Assembly: GCA_051650305.1 (NCBI GenBank)
Contig: JBOFIT010000128.1
Span: forward strand, 1 to 6,940
DNA length: 6,940 bases
Origin: JBOFDK01 sp051650305
GTDB lineage: Bacteria; Bacillota; Clostridia; Lachnospirales; Cellulosilyticaceae
Direction of reading: 5' to 3'
Both the position numbers and the translations under genes were made by a program. The stretch's first letter is position 1, and every line of letters starts with the position of its first letter. Positions 4,913-6,940 of the stretch are shown in pieces. Under the pieces are notes generated by a model, which saw nothing but the letters and a program-made list of their open reading frames with translations, ran no database searches and was not told the DNA's origin.

Positions 4913-6077
4913 AATGCTTAGCTTTCATCACTCTATTCACACGTTCTGAAGCCATAAACATCACAATAATGAGTGTCAGTACAAAGTATGGTAATAAACT
5001 AAAGCCTGCTACTTTCGCAATGGCACCAAATAAAGGTGGCATTAGTGTACTGCCTATGTAAGCTGTCGCCATCTGGATACCCATAATGCTCTGAGAATAC
5101 TCTTTCCCAAAGCGCATCGGTGTCTCATGAAGCATGGCTGGATAAATCGGTGCACAGCCCATACCTATCAGCATCACACCTACTAGTTGTAGCATCGGCG
5201 CGTTAAAGATAAGTAATGCCAAAGCACCCACCGCTGCAAGCACTTGCCCGATACGAATCATCATCGTATTATTTAATTTCATGGCTGCAAAACCTGCAAT
5301 GAATCGCCCAAAGGTAATCCCAAAGTAGTACATAGACACCCACTGTGCCGCACGTTCAATACGAATGCCCTTACTCATAACTAAGTAAGAACTCACCCAT
5401 AACCCTGTGGTTAATTCCACTGCACAGTAGCAGAAAAATGACAGTAAGGCTGGCTTTGCACCTGGTAAACGTAGTAAACTCGCTACCTTTATATGCTCTG
5501 CTTTTTCTTCCCCTTCTGCCTGTGAAGACTCAAACTTTTTCCACAGTGGTAAGGATGCAAAAAGACATACCACAAGCACTGCTTGCATCATCCCGATGGT
5601 ACCATACCCCATTCGCCACCCGTGTTCTTTCACAAGGTAAAACGACATAATAAGTGGTCCAGCAGTCGCTCCTACACCCCAAAAGCAGTGAAGCCAGTTC
5701 ATATGCTTTGCTTCATAATGAAGTGCCACAAAGTTATTAAGCGCAGCATCTACCGCTCCAGCCCCTATACCTAACGGTATACCTAGTATGCAGATCCACA
5801 CAAAGTTTGGTGCATAGCAACTCCCGATAAGACCAATGGCCGTTAAAAATACACTGATAGTCGTTACTTTCCCCGTACCGAAGCGTCTCATCGCTTTTCC
5901 GCTAAAGAAACTGGATACAATGGTTCCTCCCGCTACAATCATGGTCTCTATCCCTGCATAAGAGATCGGCACTCCTAGTTCCATATGCATCAGTGGCCAT
6001 CCTGCCCCCAGTATAGCATCCGGTAAGCCTAAGCTAATAAATGCTATATAAATAATGACTAATAATAATGTAAGCAT
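4911..6077 (-). CDS. MFS transporter, FucP/sugar-permease-like
   Basis: From the ATG at 6077 the protein has 388 residues and about 12 membrane helices in two bundles. They are separated by a charged central loop at about 179-206, the standard major facilitator layout. Recognisable segments are ISLGLPDAILGAGWP (14-28), the basic loop AMRRFGTGK between helices 2 and 3 (62-70), AVDAALNN (108-115), HCFWGVGATAGP (130-141) and FGRFIAGF in the second half (256-263). The GLPDAILGAGWP and DAALNN segments resemble MFS members near fucose permease and YfkF-like proteins of Firmicutes. The substrate cannot be named; a sugar or a drug-like compound are both possible. The start is moved from an in-frame GTG at 6107 because GAGGAGG (6083-6089) lies right before the ATG at 6077. 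It follows splB by 48 bp without a terminator and is probably co-transcribed. Confidence 0.88.
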   Translation of the reverse strand: MLTLLLVIIYIAFISLGLPDAILGAGWPLMHMELGVPISYAGIETMIVAGGTIVSSFFSGKAMRRFGTGKVTTISVFLTAIGLIGSCYAPNFVWICILGIPLGIGAGAVDAALNNFVALHYEAKHMNWLHCFWGVGATAGPLIMSFYLVKEHGWRMGYGTIGMMQAVLVVCLFASLPLWKKFESSQAEGEEKAEHIKVASLLRLPGAKPALLSFFCYCAVELTTGLWVSSYLVMSKGIRIERAAQWVSMYYFGITFGRFIAGFAAMKLNNTMMIRIGQVLAAVGALALLIFNAPMLQLVGVMLIGMGCAPIYPAMLHETPMRFGKEYSQSIMGIQMATAYIGSTLMPPLFGAIAKVAGFSLLPYFVLTLIIVMFMASERVNRVMKAKH

Positions 6078-6082
6078 TTTTT

Positions 6083-6089
6083 CCTCCTC
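6083..6089 (-). promoter_or_regulatory. Ribosome binding site that decides the MFS start
   Basis: GAGGAGG lies 5 bp before the ATG at 6077. The longer frame starting at GTG 6107 would translate through this site and has no ribosome binding site at a suitable distance, so it is rejected. Confidence 0.85.
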
Positions 6090-6125
6090 ATAATAGACGT
6101 TCGCCACGCCCCCTTTGTTATCTCT

Positions 6126-6940
6126 TTATATAATATACTTAATTTCTTTATAATCAAAGATTTTTTCGATTTCCTCAGTAAAAAATGTTTTAATACTCCC
6201 CATATCTTCTTTTGGATACACATACTTGCCATAGCCAAACTGTCCATGACGATACGTTCTTTCTTCATCCGCCATCGGCAAGGTATTCTCTGGGAAAATC
6301 TCTTGGATACGTGCCTTCGCCGTCGCTGTATAGCGATGAGAGATGACCTCAAATGTAAGGGGGAACTTCAGTATCTGTGGCATACGTTCTTTTAGCATCA
6401 TAAGGAGTTCTCTATACTCTTCCTGCCAGTGTGGATAGATAAATACAGGGGCGATGAGAAAGCCTACTGGATACCCTGCTTCCATCATCTTGATACTTGC
6501 CTCTAGCCTTTTGTCCCGGGATGCAGTGCCTTGTTCATACGCCCCAATCACTGTATCTGTATTGATACTAAAGCGTACTTCCGTATGCCCCTTATGGTCT
6601 ACATGACACAAGTTATCGATGTCATTATACTTGGTCACAAAACGGAATCTCCCATAAGGCTCTTTGGCGAAAAATTCAATGGTTTGCTGAAGTGCATGGG
6701 TATAAGGCTCCACTGGTACAGGGTCAGAAGTAGCTGCCCCTTCAAAGATGGTGATCTCTGGCTTCCGCTCTTCAATATAAAATTTAGCCTGAGCCAAAAT
6801 CTCATCCACATTCACATTCACACGTATATAAGGTTTGTCCCCAAGCCTTGTGTTTAGGTAACAATACTGACATTTCCCCATACAGCCTGATACCAAAGGG
6901 AGTTGATAATGTGCTGATGGCTTGCAAGACTGAAAAGTCG
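6126..6940 (-). CDS. splB: Spore photoproduct lyase, partial (5' end beyond right edge)
   Basis: The radical SAM enzyme repairs the thymine dimer of UV-irradiated spores (spore photoproduct) during germination. The frame is open to the right edge, giving the last 270 residues; about 70 are missing against the 342-residue B. subtilis protein. A TTG at 6896 is internal, since CKPSAHYQLPLVSGC reads through it and matches the family. The iron-sulfur motif C-x3-C-x2-C is in GCMGKCQYCYL (cysteine codons at 6882-6884, 6870-6872 and 6861-6863). The tyrosines beside the last cysteine, equivalent to Y97 and Y99 of B. subtilis, are kept. Other family segments are FRFVTKYNDID, VRFSINTDTVI, GFLIAPVF, FEVISHRYTA and the C-terminal GKYVYPKED. 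The position of the B. subtilis hydrogen-donor cysteine C141 is alanine here (codon 6732-6734). The gene implies a spore former. It is upstream of the MFS gene on the same strand. Confidence 0.93.
   Translation of the reverse strand, partial: TFQSCKPSAHYQLPLVSGCMGKCQYCYLNTRLGDKPYIRVNVNVDEILAQAKFYIEERKPEITIFEGAATSDPVPVEPYTHALQQTIEFFAKEPYGRFRFVTKYNDIDNLCHVDHKGHTEVRFSINTDTVIGAYEQGTASRDKRLEASIKMMEAGYPVGFLIAPVFIYPHWQEEYRELLMMLKERMPQILKFPLTFEVISHRYTATAKARIQEIFPENTLPMADEERTYRHGQFGYGKYVYPKEDMGSIKTFFTEEIEKIFDYKEIKYII

Noticed and set aside
6078..6107. GTG at 6107 as start of the MFS protein
   Set aside because: It would add ten residues encoded by the ribosome binding site (Y-Y-E-E-E-K) ahead of the first helix; the ATG at 6077 is much better placed.
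6126..6165. Promoter for the MFS gene within the 3' end of splB
   Set aside because: The hexamers are weak and the stretch is AT-rich enough to give such matches by chance; kept only as a remark.
6059..6352. 97-codon minus-strand open frame across the splB-MFS junction
   Set aside because: It overlaps the end of splB in another frame, has a basic low-complexity composition and no ribosome binding site.
6894..6896. TTG at 6896 as start of splB
   Set aside because: The frame continues to the window edge and encodes conserved family sequence upstream (CKPSAHYQLP), so the gene is truncated by the window.
1..6940. CRISPR array, tRNA, rRNA, insertion sequence or phage genes
   Set aside because: No regularly spaced repeats, cloverleaf sequences, transposase or phage-like proteins were seen on either strand.

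Overview
The window looks like chromosomal DNA from a low-GC, endospore-forming Firmicute, most likely a clostridium (Lachnospiraceae or Cellulosilyticum-like; this placement is a guess). The support is an AT-rich base composition, strong AGGAGG-type ribosome binding sites, near-consensus sigma-A promoters, and a spore photoproduct lyase gene. I see no phage, plasmid, transposase, CRISPR, tRNA or rRNA genes. The gene content is mostly housekeeping or accessory-housekeeping, and I found no clear new defence or biosynthetic system.

Layout from left to right. (1) Positions 1-1115 hold two divergent membrane proteins that each carry a four-cysteine zinc ribbon. One is cut by the left edge (minus) and one is complete (663-1079, plus). 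The second ends in a 21-bp perfect stem that also serves the converging gene. (2) Positions 1123-3040 hold a two-gene minus-strand operon, a DedA-family membrane protein followed by a GT4 glycosyltransferase resembling diacylglycerol glucosyltransferases. The stop codon of the first lies inside the ribosome binding site of the second. Upstream are three TCTTAA-type direct repeats spaced 11 and 10 bp, which suggest a response-regulator site. (3) Positions 3065-4053 hold mntP, a manganese exporter gene on the minus strand. It has a consensus promoter, a yybP-ykoY manganese riboswitch and a strong leader terminator. Its 3' flank carries a cluster of GGGAC/GTCCC repeats that may be a REP/RAYT-like element, a small RNA gene, or both.

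(4) Positions 4074-4910 hold mtnN (MTA/SAH nucleosidase) on the plus strand, transcribed divergently from mntP and ending in a bidirectional terminator. (5) Positions 4911-6940 hold a minus-strand pair. A spore photoproduct lyase gene (splB) is cut at its 5' end by the right edge, and an MFS transporter gene follows 48 bp downstream.

Functionally, the dedA-GT4 pair points to membrane lipid or glycolipid handling, mntP with its riboswitch is a self-contained manganese-detoxification unit, and mtnN recycles S-adenosylmethionine by-products. The most informative oddities are an alanine at the expected hydrogen-donor cysteine of SplB, the GGGAC repeat cluster downstream of mntP with a promoter-like and terminator-like frame around it, and the shared TTTCTTAACA motif upstream of two loci.
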